NCBI GenBank assembly: GCA_017303635.1
Contig: JAFLCG010000002.1
Location: 654,918 to 718,917, forward strand
From: Anaerolineae bacterium
GTDB lineage: Bacteria > Chloroflexota > Anaerolineae > Aggregatilineales > Phototrophicaceae
DNA length: 64,000 nt
Direction of reading: 5' to 3'
Of this stretch, positions 17,514-25,664 are shown one piece after another. The notes beneath the pieces were generated by a model that was not told the origin of the DNA, did not search any database, and worked only from the letters and a program-made list of their open reading frames with translations. The translations under genes were made by a program, and so were the position numbers. Positions within the stretch are counted from its first letter, which is position 1. Every line of letters begins with the position of its first letter.

Positions 17514-18260
17514 ATGCCCATCTACGAACTGCGCGGGATCGAATATGAGATCACGCAAGGTGTCATCCAACTTGTCGAAGAAGGGGTTTCGCTGCCTGCC
17601 TACTGGTCACACCCGCGCATGGGCAGCCGCTGTCCAGCTATCGCCCTGATCCATGACTGGTGGGGCATCACGCCCGCCATCCGCCGCATGGCGAACTTCT
17701 TTGCTCAAAATGGGTACTATGTCATCGTTCCTGATCTGTTCGGGGGTAAGACCGCCGCTACGCCAGAGGCCGCCATTGAACTGGTGAAAAGCCTGGGTGA
17801 CCAGGGCTATCCCCGGGTGAATGCCGCCCTGACGGCGCTGGAACAGCATCATCAAACCAACAGCGATGTCGCTGTCGTCGGCTTGGGTATGGGCGGCAGC
17901 CTGGCCTATGAAGCCGCCATCCTGCGGACTGACCTGGAGGCCGCCGTCGTGTGTTATGGCTTTCCGGGGCGTTACTTTGGTCGTCTGAAACAAACGCTGG
18001 CACCTGTGCTGGCGATTTATGGGGAAGCCGAACCCTACGTCAGCCCTGCCGAAGTTGCGCGTGTCCGCGCTGAACTCCAGGTTTCCCCGCAGGCAGCGGC
18101 GCACCAGGTTCACGTTCTCCCCCATGCTGCCCGGGAATTCTTCTCGGAAACGGCCTCCGAACCCGAGCGCGAAGCCGGCAAGCAGGCCATTAACCTCATC
18201 CTTCAGTTTCTGGAACAGCACCTCCGTCCCCCGGAACGTCTTCAGCGCGTCCTCCGCTGA
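17514..18260 (+). CDS. Dienelactone hydrolase-like alpha/beta hydrolase
   Basis: A 248-residue alpha/beta hydrolase of the dienelactone hydrolase family. It has IALIHDWWGITPAIRRMANFFA, YYVIVPDLFGGKTAA, and a nucleophile-elbow position reading VVGLGMGGSLAYEAA. Known members have Cys or Ser as nucleophile (G-x-C/S-x-G); here the matching residue is Met (G-M-G-G), so catalysis is doubtful. Acid and His candidates exist later (IYGEAEPYV, HVLPHAAREFF). The start at 17514 follows AGGCGGGA and a TATAAT at 17463-17468. It may be a binding or degenerate member. Confidence 0.75.
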   Translation: MPIYELRGIEYEITQGVIQLVEEGVSLPAYWSHPRMGSRCPAIALIHDWWGITPAIRRMANFFAQNGYYVIVPDLFGGKTAATPEAAIELVKSLGDQGYPRVNAALTALEQHHQTNSDVAVVGLGMGGSLAYEAAILRTDLEAAVVCYGFPGRYFGRLKQTLAPVLAIYGEAEPYVSPAEVARVRAELQVSPQAAAHQVHVLPHAAREFFSETASEPEREAGKQAINLILQFLEQHLRPPERLQRVLR

Positions 18261-18392
18261 TTCCGACCGTTTCATGCCTGTGTTGTCGTGGGGGTTCAAT
18301 TGTTTATGAAATTGATAACCTTTCTTGACAAATTCCTGACAACGAGATGTGAAAGTTGTGCAGACCTACGTTATATTAAATTAGGATTCGGT

Positions 18393-18430
18393 TTGTTGAA
18401 GTGCGATCCTCGTTAAACGGACTTCAACAA
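18393..18430 (+). promoter_or_regulatory. Leader inverted repeat before subtilase
   Basis: TTGTTGAAGT at 18393-18402 pairs perfectly with ACTTCAACAA at 18421-18430 across an 18-nt spacer. A TTGACA lies upstream at 18325-18330 and TATATT at 18372-18377. The repeat could be a repressor operator or a leader stem-loop for the protease mRNA. Nothing else codes in the 207-nt gap from 18261. Confidence 0.5.
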
Positions 18431-18467
18431 CTCTTATAGTCCGTCTGTACATATAAAGGGAGCAGTT

Positions 18468-19838
18468 TTGACTATGAAACGGTTTCTTCTGATTTGTCTC
18501 CTGGCTACCTTGCTGATCGCCGTTTTGGGTGTTTCAGTAGCCGGCGCCCAGAGTGCTCGGCGCTACATCGTTTTCTCGGAACGTGCTGGTGGCATGACCA
18601 CTCTGATGGGCAGCCAGGCTCGTATCGCTGGCGGCACAACGGTTGGCGCGCTGCGCGGTACCAATGCCTTTGTCGTTCAGAGTACGGATCGCAATTTCGC
18701 TACCCGGATGCGCGCTATGGGCTATGTGGTAGCCCCGGATCGCGTCGTCCGTAATGCGGAACCGGCCCACGTGGTCAGCGAAGTGGTTAGCCCCAGCGCC
18801 AACTCGGGCCTGAGCAATCCGCGCTTCCCTCTGCAGTGGTACCTGGATGCCGTCCGTGCTCGTGAAGGCTGGGTCAATGGTCATCGGGGTGCTGGTGCCG
18901 TTGTCGCCGTTCTGGATGAAGGCTTCTTCCTGAATCACCCGGATCTGGCCCCCAACTTCCTCAGCCAGTATGGTGCCAGCTTCGTCCCTGGTGAAACTGT
19001 TCAGTGGACGGCGGCCCCTGGTTTCAGCCATGGCACGCATGTTTCCGGTATTATCGCTGCGGTTGATGATGCCTTTGGTACCGTGGGTGTCGCCCCGGAA
19101 ACCAAGATCGTCCCGATCAAGGTTCTGAGCGAGCAGCTCGGCTATGGTCTGGACTCATGGGTCATCGGCGGTATGCTGTATGCCTCTGAACTGCGCGCTT
19201 TCTTCGGTGTGCCGATCAGCGTCATCAACATGAGCCTCGGCGGCCTGTACGAAACCTGCGATGCGGACTGCATTGCCACCCGCAAGCTGTACAACAGCGT
19301 GGTTGCACTGGTTCGTCAGCGTGGTGTCTCGGTCTTCGCTTCTTCGGGCAACGACGCCATCAACTTCGACCAGAACCCCCTGTCACTGAACCTGCCCTCG
19401 ATGGCGAATGGCGTGGTTGCGATCACCGCCACCGGCCCGGAAGGTTGGGCTTCCCGCACTGCGGCTGATCCGCGCCGCCCCGCCAGCTACAGCAACTGGG
19501 GTGTCCGCAATGCCGACTTCGCCTCCACCGGTGGCGACTTCAACCTGTTCGGCACTGCTGAAGGCAATGCGACCTGCACGGTCGCGGGTGTTGCTCGCCC
19601 GTGCTGGGTCTTCGATATGGTCTTCTCGCCCTCGTTTGTTGATGGCCCGAATGCCTTCTATAGCTGGGCTGCTGGTACCAGCATGGCCGCGCCAACCGCC
19701 ACCGGTCTGGCTGCACAGATCATCGGTGCCCGTGGGTTGCTGACCCCGGCCCAACTCGAACGTGAACTGGATCGCCGCGCGCAGAACCTCAGCCCGGTTG
19801 CCTTCTATGGCAAGGGCTTCACCCGCGCGACCCGCTAA
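18468..19838 (+). CDS. Secreted subtilisin-like serine protease (S8)
   Basis: A 456-residue exported protease. A signal peptide ends near residue 28 (SVAGAQ), and residues 30-110 look like an inhibitory propeptide. The S8 catalytic domain has D150 (VAVLDEGFF), H188 (HGTHVSGI), the oxyanion N295 (SSGN) and S405 (GTSMAAP), so all catalytic residues are present. It ends shortly after the domain, with no sorting tail, and is probably released. GGGAG lies 5 nt before a TTG at 18468 but 11 nt before the ATG at 18474; spacing favours TTG, giving two extra residues. Two Cys pairs (254-270 area and 370-379) may form disulfides. Confidence 0.92.
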   Translation: MTMKRFLLICLLATLLIAVLGVSVAGAQSARRYIVFSERAGGMTTLMGSQARIAGGTTVGALRGTNAFVVQSTDRNFATRMRAMGYVVAPDRVVRNAEPAHVVSEVVSPSANSGLSNPRFPLQWYLDAVRAREGWVNGHRGAGAVVAVLDEGFFLNHPDLAPNFLSQYGASFVPGETVQWTAAPGFSHGTHVSGIIAAVDDAFGTVGVAPETKIVPIKVLSEQLGYGLDSWVIGGMLYASELRAFFGVPISVINMSLGGLYETCDADCIATRKLYNSVVALVRQRGVSVFASSGNDAINFDQNPLSLNLPSMANGVVAITATGPEGWASRTAADPRRPASYSNWGVRNADFASTGGDFNLFGTAEGNATCTVAGVARPCWVFDMVFSPSFVDGPNAFYSWAAGTSMAAPTATGLAAQIIGARGLLTPAQLERELDRRAQNLSPVAFYGKGFTRATR

Positions 19839-19909
19839 GCCGGTATTGCGCTCGGATACTATCTGGGAGAAGTGGTGATCCGGGCGCAAGCTTAAATAGT
19901 ACGAGGAAG

Positions 19910-19945
19910 ACACATCGGTGGCCCAAAAGCTGCCGATGTGTTTTT
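19910..19945 (+). terminator. Rho-independent terminator after subtilase
   Basis: ACACATCGG at 19910-19918 pairs with CCGATGTGT at 19933-19941 across a 14-nt loop, and is followed by TTTTATTT. This is the strongest classic terminator shape in this part of the window. Confidence 0.85.
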
Positions 19946-20021
19946 ATTTCACCAGCCAGCCGGCCTCTGGTCGTGTGACGGCGCGCGGTACAATCACCTG
20001 ATCTTCATGAGTGAGGCACCC

Positions 20022-20756
20022 ATGACCGATTTGCTCACCATTGGCCAATTGGCGGCACGCAGTGGCCTCAAACGGTCGGCGCTGCGTTTTTACGAAACAC
20101 AAGGCTTGCTGCAACCCGCGCAGCGTACAGAGGCAGGTTACCGGCTTTATGCACCTGAGGCCGAGTCTCAGGTGCGCTTTATCCAACGCGCACAGCGCCT
20201 TGGATTCTCGCTGACCGATATTCGCCAGTTGATGGATGACCAGTCCGCTGATGCGGATGTGCTGGCGCTGGCTGAAGCGCGTTTTATGGCTCTGGAACGC
20301 AGCCTGACGGAGTTACTGGTTCAGCAGCATGAGATGCAGCTTTTTCTCCGCGATATGCAAACCTCAGGCCGGGATGACCGGCTTTACCGCACCCTGAGTG
20401 AGCGCGTTTGCTCTGGCACAACCGCGCCGCCAGCGCGTTCCACCCTCGATTGGTTGCTGGAACACAGCGGGTGTGTCCTTTCCCGCCCTGAGGCTCATGC
20501 CATCCTTGATGCCCTCAGTGGTAATCATGTCCACGTCTGGCAGGAAGACGACGGCTACGCGATTCTCATTGTCAACCATGCGCCACAGGTCGAAGCGGGC
20601 TTACAGAAGCTGATGGACCTGGAGCAGCCCTGTGTTGTTCAGCACAGGCTCACATATACCCTGCATCCGGAAGGTTTCTTGCTCACTGTGACTGGTGAAC
20701 AGGCTTTTCTCTATGCCCAACTCTTTCTGGCGCTGGAACCCGAACCGACCCCTTGA
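20022..20756 (+). CDS. MerR-family metal-responsive regulator
   Basis: A 244-residue transcription factor. The N-terminal winged helix is typical of MerR (LTIGQLAARSGLKRSALRFYETQGLLQPAQRTEAGYRLY). A linking coiled helix of about 35 residues follows. The C-terminal part is about 120 residues, much longer than in ZntR or CadR, with Cys residues near SERVCSG, HSGCVLS and EQPCVVQ. It very likely controls the P1B ATPase gene next door, whose promoter has the stretched spacer used by this family. Start 20022 has GTGAGG just upstream; TACAAT lies at 19989-19994. The inducer is probably a soft metal ion, by inference from the target gene. Confidence 0.85.
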   Translation: MTDLLTIGQLAARSGLKRSALRFYETQGLLQPAQRTEAGYRLYAPEAESQVRFIQRAQRLGFSLTDIRQLMDDQSADADVLALAEARFMALERSLTELLVQQHEMQLFLRDMQTSGRDDRLYRTLSERVCSGTTAPPARSTLDWLLEHSGCVLSRPEAHAILDALSGNHVHVWQEDDGYAILIVNHAPQVEAGLQKLMDLEQPCVVQHRLTYTLHPEGFLLTVTGEQAFLYAQLFLALEPEPTP

Positions 20757-20784
20757 CTCTCTACCAGAGTAGAAGGTTTACACT
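20753..20784 (+). promoter_or_regulatory. MerR-type promoter with 20-bp spacer
   Basis: TTGACT (20753-20758, overlapping the MerR stop codon) and TACACT (20779-20784) are separated by 20 bp instead of 17. The spacer contains dyads: TCTAC-CAGA-GTAGA, and an overlapping ACTCT/AGAGT. A stretched spacer with a central dyad is the hallmark of promoters that MerR proteins untwist. It drives the P1B ATPase at 20823. Confidence 0.85.
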
Positions 20785-20822
20785 CTCCAACATAACGTCC
20801 CGCAGCGAACGGAGTGTAGGCA

Positions 20823-23006
20823 ATGGCCGCTGAATCCACGACTTCAATCTACCATGTCGAAGGCATGGACTGTGCCCACTGCGCCCGCGAAGTGGAAGCC
20901 AGCGTTGAGCGCCTGACCGGTGTGCAATCGGTGGCGGTTGATTTTGTTTCGGGGCAGATGCGCCTGCGCGGCAGCGTCCCATATGAGGAACTGGCGGCGC
21001 GGGTGGCGCTTACTGGCAAGCGTCTGGTCGAGCCGACGGCCTCTGCGGCACCACTGGTGACCCCCAGTGGCGGGGTGATGGGCTTTTGGGCGTACCTGCG
21101 TCGCAAGTCGGATACGCAGTTGGCGCTGGTTGGCGCAGCCCTGGTGATCTTCACCTTTGGACTGACCCTGGCAGGATTGTCATCCGAGATCAGCCGTTGG
21201 CTTTACAGCGCCGGGATGCTCATCACGCTCTACCCGATCGCCCGGAATGGACTCGGCACACTCTGGGCCACCCGCCAGTTCAACATCAACCTGCTCATGA
21301 CCATCGCCGCCTTCGGAGCGTTGGCCCTGGGCGAATACCTCGAAAGTGCCACCGTCATCTTTCTCTTCGCCATTGGGGAAGCGCTGGAAGGCTATACCGC
21401 TGACCGCGCCCGCGATAGCATCCGGGGATTGGTCGCGCTCAAGCCGAAGGTCGCCACCCGAGTGCTGGGCATCCTGCAGGAAACGGTGCCAGTCGATCAA
21501 CTGGCAGTGGGTGAACGGGTGTTGGTGCGCCCTGGTGATCAGATTCCGGTGGATGGGCAAGTCGTCAGCGGGGCCAGCAGTGTTAATCAAGCCCCCATCA
21601 CCGGGGAGAGCCTGCCCGTGAGCAAAATGGTGGGCGATGACGTCTTTGCCGGGAGCATCAACGGGGAAGGGGCACTGACGGTGATCGTCACCCGTCTGGC
21701 GGCTGACAATACGCTCTCCCGCATTATCAGCCTGGTCGAGCAAGCGGCCAGTAACCGCGCCCACAGCCAGCGCATGATCGACCGCTTTGCCAGCATCTAT
21801 ACCCCGGCGGTGACTGTCCTGGCTGCGCTGGTCGCTTTTCTGCCGCCGCTGCTGCTCAATGCACCTTTTTACGATACCCCAACCGAACACGGCTGGCTCT
21901 ACCGAGCGATCTCCATGCTGGTGATCGCCTGCCCCTGTGCGCTGGTCATCAGCACCCCTGTGACGGTCATCAGCGCCATTACTGCCGCTGCCCGACACGG
22001 CGTGCTCATCAAGGGCGGCGTCCATCTGGAGGCGCTGGGCACCATCAAGGTAGTGGCCTTCGACAAAACCGGCACCCTGACCTATGGTCGCCCGGTGCTG
22101 GCGCAGGTCCATTCAGCGGATTGCACCGGAGCCGAGACGTGTCCCGCCTGTGACGACCTGCTGGCCTTAGCGAATGCGGTCGAAGCGCAGACGGCGCATC
22201 CGCTGGCCCGCGCCATCACCCAGGCGGCGGAAACCCGCGCCTTGAGCACCGCTTACCCCCCGGCAGAAGCGGTTGAACTGCTGCCGGGACGCGGCGTGCG
22301 CGGGCAGGTCAATCATCAGCAGATCACGCTCGGCAGCCATCGCTTCTTCGACGAGTCCCTGCCGCATTCCCCGGAACTCTGCCATCTGGCCCAGGCTGCC
22401 GAAGCGCATGGTCAAACCACGCTGCTGGTTGCGGAAAATGATCGGGTGCGCGGTTTCCTCTCCCTGACCGATGCGGTGCGCCCGGTCAGCCGGCAGGTCG
22501 TGAGTGAACTGACGACCCAGGGAATCACGACGGTGATGCTGACGGGCGACCATGCCGCTGCTGCCACGCATGTGGCCAGTCAGGTCGGGGTTCATGATGT
22601 GCGGGCCAGCTTGCTCCCTGCCGATAAGCTGGCGGCGATCCACAGCCTGCGCCAGCAGATTGGCCCGGTCGCCATGGTCGGGGATGGCGTCAACGATACG
22701 CCCGCGCTGGCAGCCGCGACCGTCGGCATTGCCATGGGGGCAGCCGGCAGCCCGCAGGCGCTGGAAACTGCGGATGTGGCCCTGATGGCGGATGATCTCA
22801 CCCAGTTACCGTTTGCCCTGCGCCTGGCCCGCTTTGCCCGCCATTTGATCGCTCAGAATGTGCTGCTGAGCTTTGGCGTCAAAGCCGTCTTTCTGGTACT
22901 GGCCTTCTTCGGCCTGACCTCCTTGTGGGTCGCTATTCTGGCGGATGTGGGGATGTCTTTACTGGTGACTCTCAACGGGATGCGCCCCCTCCGGCACACT
23001 GGCTGA
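20823..23006 (+). CDS. Heavy-metal exporting P1B-type ATPase (ZntA/CadA-like)
   Basis: A 727-residue metal pump. The N-terminal HMA domain has GMDCAHC at 14-20. Membrane segments lie in 100-180, 325-390 and near the C-terminus. The TGES phosphatase loop is at 260-263, the membrane metal site is C370-P-C372, the phosphorylated Asp is D414 in DKTGTLT, and the hinge is GDGVNDTPAL. The CPC motif with the DCxxC-type HMA fits Zn2+/Cd2+/Pb2+ exporters more than Cu+, but this needs testing. The nucleotide-binding domain has extra cysteines C434, C440 and C443 (CPAC), which may add a metal site. It is controlled by the MerR protein to its left through the 20-bp spacer promoter. Confidence 0.93.
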   Translation: MAAESTTSIYHVEGMDCAHCAREVEASVERLTGVQSVAVDFVSGQMRLRGSVPYEELAARVALTGKRLVEPTASAAPLVTPSGGVMGFWAYLRRKSDTQLALVGAALVIFTFGLTLAGLSSEISRWLYSAGMLITLYPIARNGLGTLWATRQFNINLLMTIAAFGALALGEYLESATVIFLFAIGEALEGYTADRARDSIRGLVALKPKVATRVLGILQETVPVDQLAVGERVLVRPGDQIPVDGQVVSGASSVNQAPITGESLPVSKMVGDDVFAGSINGEGALTVIVTRLAADNTLSRIISLVEQAASNRAHSQRMIDRFASIYTPAVTVLAALVAFLPPLLLNAPFYDTPTEHGWLYRAISMLVIACPCALVISTPVTVISAITAAARHGVLIKGGVHLEALGTIKVVAFDKTGTLTYGRPVLAQVHSADCTGAETCPACDDLLALANAVEAQTAHPLARAITQAAETRALSTAYPPAEAVELLPGRGVRGQVNHQQITLGSHRFFDESLPHSPELCHLAQAAEAHGQTTLLVAENDRVRGFLSLTDAVRPVSRQVVSELTTQGITTVMLTGDHAAAATHVASQVGVHDVRASLLPADKLAAIHSLRQQIGPVAMVGDGVNDTPALAAATVGIAMGAAGSPQALETADVALMADDLTQLPFALRLARFARHLIAQNVLLSFGVKAVFLVLAFFGLTSLWVAILADVGMSLLVTLNGMRPLRHTG

Positions 23007-23119
23007 CGGAGCAGTGACAAAGATAATGCCCTTCGCTGGATAGATTGAATAGTAATCGAAGGCTATAAGGTCTACAGTCTAGGAAAGGAAAGTCCTATGT
23101 AGCTGATGCGAGGTGCCCC

Positions 23120-24346
23120 ATGCACTATCGAAAGTGGATGACTCTAGCCCTCAGTGTGATTCTGATCCTGAGCGCCATCCCCCTGGTGAGCGCCCAGGAA
23201 GCGATTGTCCACGGTGTCTTTTTCTATTCGCCCACTTGCCCGCATTGCGTCCAGGTCATTCAGAATGACTGGCCCAAAATACAAACTGAATTTGGCGATC
23301 AACTCCAGGTCATTTTTATCAATGCCAGCAGTGAAGAAGGTGGCCGCTTTATGCAGGTCGCGCGGGCGGCCCTGCAGATTGAGTCCAGCGGCGTCCCGAT
23401 GCTGATTATCGGCTCGAACGTGTTCATGGGGTCGATCCAAATTCCGACCAACGCGCCGGATGTGATCCGCGCGGGTTTGGCCGCTGGCGGCATTGCTCTC
23501 CCGGCTATTCCCGGCATTCAGACCATTTATGAGGCCGCGCTGGCTGCCGAACAGCCAGCCCCCGAGCATACGACCGACTCGGCCACCAGCGCCGTCACGG
23601 AAATACAAGCGCTTTCCTGGCTGGATCGTCTGGCAGCCGACCCGGTGGCGAATGCGCTGGCGATTGTGATTCTGGTCGCCCTGGTAGCGACTCTGCTGAT
23701 CGGCGGGCTTCGTCTGATTTCAGCCAGTCAGATTGCCATCCCCTTGACCCATCCGGCGTTGCTGATCGCCTCCGTTGCCGGTGCCTTGATCGCCGCCTCG
23801 CTCTTGTTCGGTGCTCAGGGACAGCCGCTGATCCTGGCTATCGCTGCCGGTGAACTCGTCATCTTCGCGCTGTTGGTCTGGGCCTCACGTCAGGCGGTAT
23901 CTGGTAATCCGGTGCTGCATTGGCGGGTGCCGCTCACGGCGCTGGCCGGACTGGTGGCCGCGGCCTATCTGGCGACCATTGAAGTCAACCAGGCTGAAGC
24001 GGTCTGCGGTCTGGTGGGGGACTGCAATCGCGTGCAGCAAAGTCCCTATGCCCAGATTGCTGGAATTCCCATCGGTGTGATCGGCGTGCTGGGTTATATC
24101 GCTATCCTGATCCTCTGGTTCGTCAACCGCCAGACCGGTGGCAGCTATCGCCTCGAACAACTGATGCGGGCGGCGGCCTTGCTGGGTGTTGTCTTTTCCA
24201 CTTATCTGACCTTCCTCGAACCCTTTGTTATTGGTGCCACCTGCTTATGGTGTTTAATGTCAGCGATCATCATGCTGCTGCTGTTGTGGATGCTGCTGCC
24301 GGAAGGCATCACGGCGCCGCTGCCGCCACGCACTGCTGCCGCCTGA
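23120..24346 (+). CDS. Thioredoxin-VKOR fusion, disulfide-forming membrane protein
   Basis: A 408-residue protein with a signal peptide (cut near LVSAQ), then an outside thioredoxin-like domain with C40-PH-C43 (residues 28-125). A membrane region of about eight helices follows (175-395). The last four or five helices are a VKOR domain with C296...C302 and the quinone-site C375-LW-C378. VKOR passes electrons from newly made disulfides to quinones, and the thioredoxin domain would be its partner. In most bacterial fusions the thioredoxin domain is C-terminal; here it is N-terminal. It lies 113 nt after the metal pump and is probably co-regulated, suggesting thiol protection or cytochrome/metalloprotein maturation. 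Confidence 0.88.
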   Translation: MHYRKWMTLALSVILILSAIPLVSAQEAIVHGVFFYSPTCPHCVQVIQNDWPKIQTEFGDQLQVIFINASSEEGGRFMQVARAALQIESSGVPMLIIGSNVFMGSIQIPTNAPDVIRAGLAAGGIALPAIPGIQTIYEAALAAEQPAPEHTTDSATSAVTEIQALSWLDRLAADPVANALAIVILVALVATLLIGGLRLISASQIAIPLTHPALLIASVAGALIAASLLFGAQGQPLILAIAAGELVIFALLVWASRQAVSGNPVLHWRVPLTALAGLVAAAYLATIEVNQAEAVCGLVGDCNRVQQSPYAQIAGIPIGVIGVLGYIAILILWFVNRQTGGSYRLEQLMRAAALLGVVFSTYLTFLEPFVIGATCLWCLMSAIIMLLLLWMLLPEGITAPLPPRTAAA

Positions 24347-24364
24347 CGGAAACCTCCCAAAACA

Positions 24365-24408
24365 AAAGGGTTGACTGAGCGCAATGGGCATTCAGTCAAC
24401 CCTTTCCT
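24365..24408 (+). terminator. Strong hairpin terminator
   Basis: A 14-bp stem (24365-24378 with 24392-24405), with an AAAGGG/CCCTTT base and a 13-nt loop, closes the metal/redox gene group. A-run and T-run on opposite sides make it usable in both directions. Confidence 0.85.
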
Positions 24409-24444
24409 GACTATCGCCTTGCGCTTATCGACTATAGACTAGGG

Positions 24445-25488
24445 ATGCACCCTGCTCTTGAGTCGATTGAGTTGCTTATGTTGCCAGCCACCTACCGCAA
24501 AGTGATTGCCCGCCGTTTCAGCAAGGATTTCCGCAAAGCCGCGCAGATCGTTGAAGTGCCGTTGAATCCGCCCGGCCCGAACGAGGTGCTCATCCGCGTG
24601 CACTATGCCGGGGTGAATGCCACCGATGTCAACATCAGCGCCGGTTTATATACCCCCGGTGCGGAACCCCCGATTGACCTGGGCGCGGAGGTGCTGGGTG
24701 AGATCGTCGCGGTTGGTGAAAATGTCACTGATCTCGAACCTGAGATGATCGTCGTCACCAACAGCCTGGGTGGTTACGCCGAGTACTATACCTGCCGCGC
24801 TCGCTATGCCATCCCGGTGGCCGAATCCTCACCGCAGGTGCTCAGCCTCGTCCTCAGCGGCACGACCGCCTCTATTGGTCTGGAAGTCGCGGAGATGCGC
24901 TCCGGGGAAACCGTGCTGGTCACGGCTGCCGCAGGTGGCACCGGGCAATTCGCCGTCCAACTGGCGAAGCTGGCGGGCAACCATGTCATCGGGACGTGTG
25001 GCTCAGACGACAAGATTGAGCTGCTCAAACGCCTCGGCTGTGACCACGTCATCAACTACAAGACTGAAGATGTGGGCGCGGTGCTGAGCGCCACCTATCC
25101 ACGCGGCCTGGATGTCGTCTACGAGAGCGTAGGGCGGACTATGTTCGATACCTGCGTCGATCATTTGGCGATTCGTGGGCGTTTGCTGGTCATCGGGTTC
25201 ATCAGCGAATATCTGGATGCGCCGGAAGTGGTGAACAGCGCCCGTATTTACGGCAAGCTCCTCGGTAAATCCGCTTCGATCCGCAGCATGTTCCTGCTGC
25301 ACTACATCCGTCAGGTGCCGGAACATCTCCGCCGCCTGCTTGCGCTGTACGATACTGGCAAACTTCGCGCTGCCGTCGACCGGACGCGCTTCCAGGGCGT
25401 CGAGCAGGTGGTTGATGCGGTTGAGCATCTCCACAGCGGGCGCAGCACCGGCAAGGTCGTCGTCCAGATGTGGGACGGGAACGCGTAG
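24445..25488 (+). CDS. MDR-family zinc-type quinone/enone oxidoreductase
   Basis: A 347-residue medium-chain dehydrogenase/reductase. It has a GroES-like N-terminal part (PGPNEVLIRVHYAGVNATDVN) and a Rossmann fold with VLVTAAAGGTGQFAVQLAKLAG, as in NADPH-dependent enoyl or quinone reductases (like PTGR3/ZADH2). Structural and catalytic zinc Cys clusters are absent, so it is a zinc-independent member. Enone or quinone reduction with NADPH is the likely reaction. The first ATG has no clear ribosome site; a TAGACT box lies 5-10 nt before it, so a leaderless mRNA is possible. An ATG at 24478 is an alternative. Confidence 0.82.
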   Translation: MHPALESIELLMLPATYRKVIARRFSKDFRKAAQIVEVPLNPPGPNEVLIRVHYAGVNATDVNISAGLYTPGAEPPIDLGAEVLGEIVAVGENVTDLEPEMIVVTNSLGGYAEYYTCRARYAIPVAESSPQVLSLVLSGTTASIGLEVAEMRSGETVLVTAAAGGTGQFAVQLAKLAGNHVIGTCGSDDKIELLKRLGCDHVINYKTEDVGAVLSATYPRGLDVVYESVGRTMFDTCVDHLAIRGRLLVIGFISEYLDAPEVVNSARIYGKLLGKSASIRSMFLLHYIRQVPEHLRRLLALYDTGKLRAAVDRTRFQGVEQVVDAVEHLHSGRSTGKVVVQMWDGNA

Positions 25489-25522
25489 TGTTTTACCAAG
25501 CGTGAAAATGGGGGAAGCCGTA

Positions 25523-25559
25523 GGGGAGGATTAGGGCGTCCGCGCCCGTATATCCTCCC
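25523..25559. repeat. Nested GC-rich palindrome
   Basis: Outer arms GGGAGGAT (25524-25531) and ATCCTCCC (25552-25559) enclose an inner GGGCG-TCCG-CGCCC hairpin (25534-25547). It belongs to the dispersed palindrome family of this window and follows the oxidoreductase gene, where it might also stop transcription. Confidence 0.6.
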
Positions 25560-25584
25560 GCTAGAACCCCTACAATGACTAGTG

Positions 25585-25613
25585 TTGCCGGGCTAGTGGG
25601 TTTAGGGTACAGT
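25585..25613 (+). promoter_or_regulatory. Sigma-70-like promoter
   Basis: TTGCCG at 25585-25590 and TACAGT at 25608-25613 are 17 bp apart and point to the gene at 25665, giving a leader of about 45 nt. An earlier TACAAT at 25571-25576 is a second -10 candidate. Confidence 0.55.
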
Positions 25614-25664
25614 CATCGATTGTAATATTGTGTCATGTTAGGGAGCCACCAAGGGACTTTTGCC

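Noticed and set aside
23041..23090. MerR-type promoter before the thioredoxin-VKOR gene
   Set aside because: TTGAAT and TACAGT are 22 bp apart, too long even for MerR promoters, and no clear dyad is centred in the spacer.
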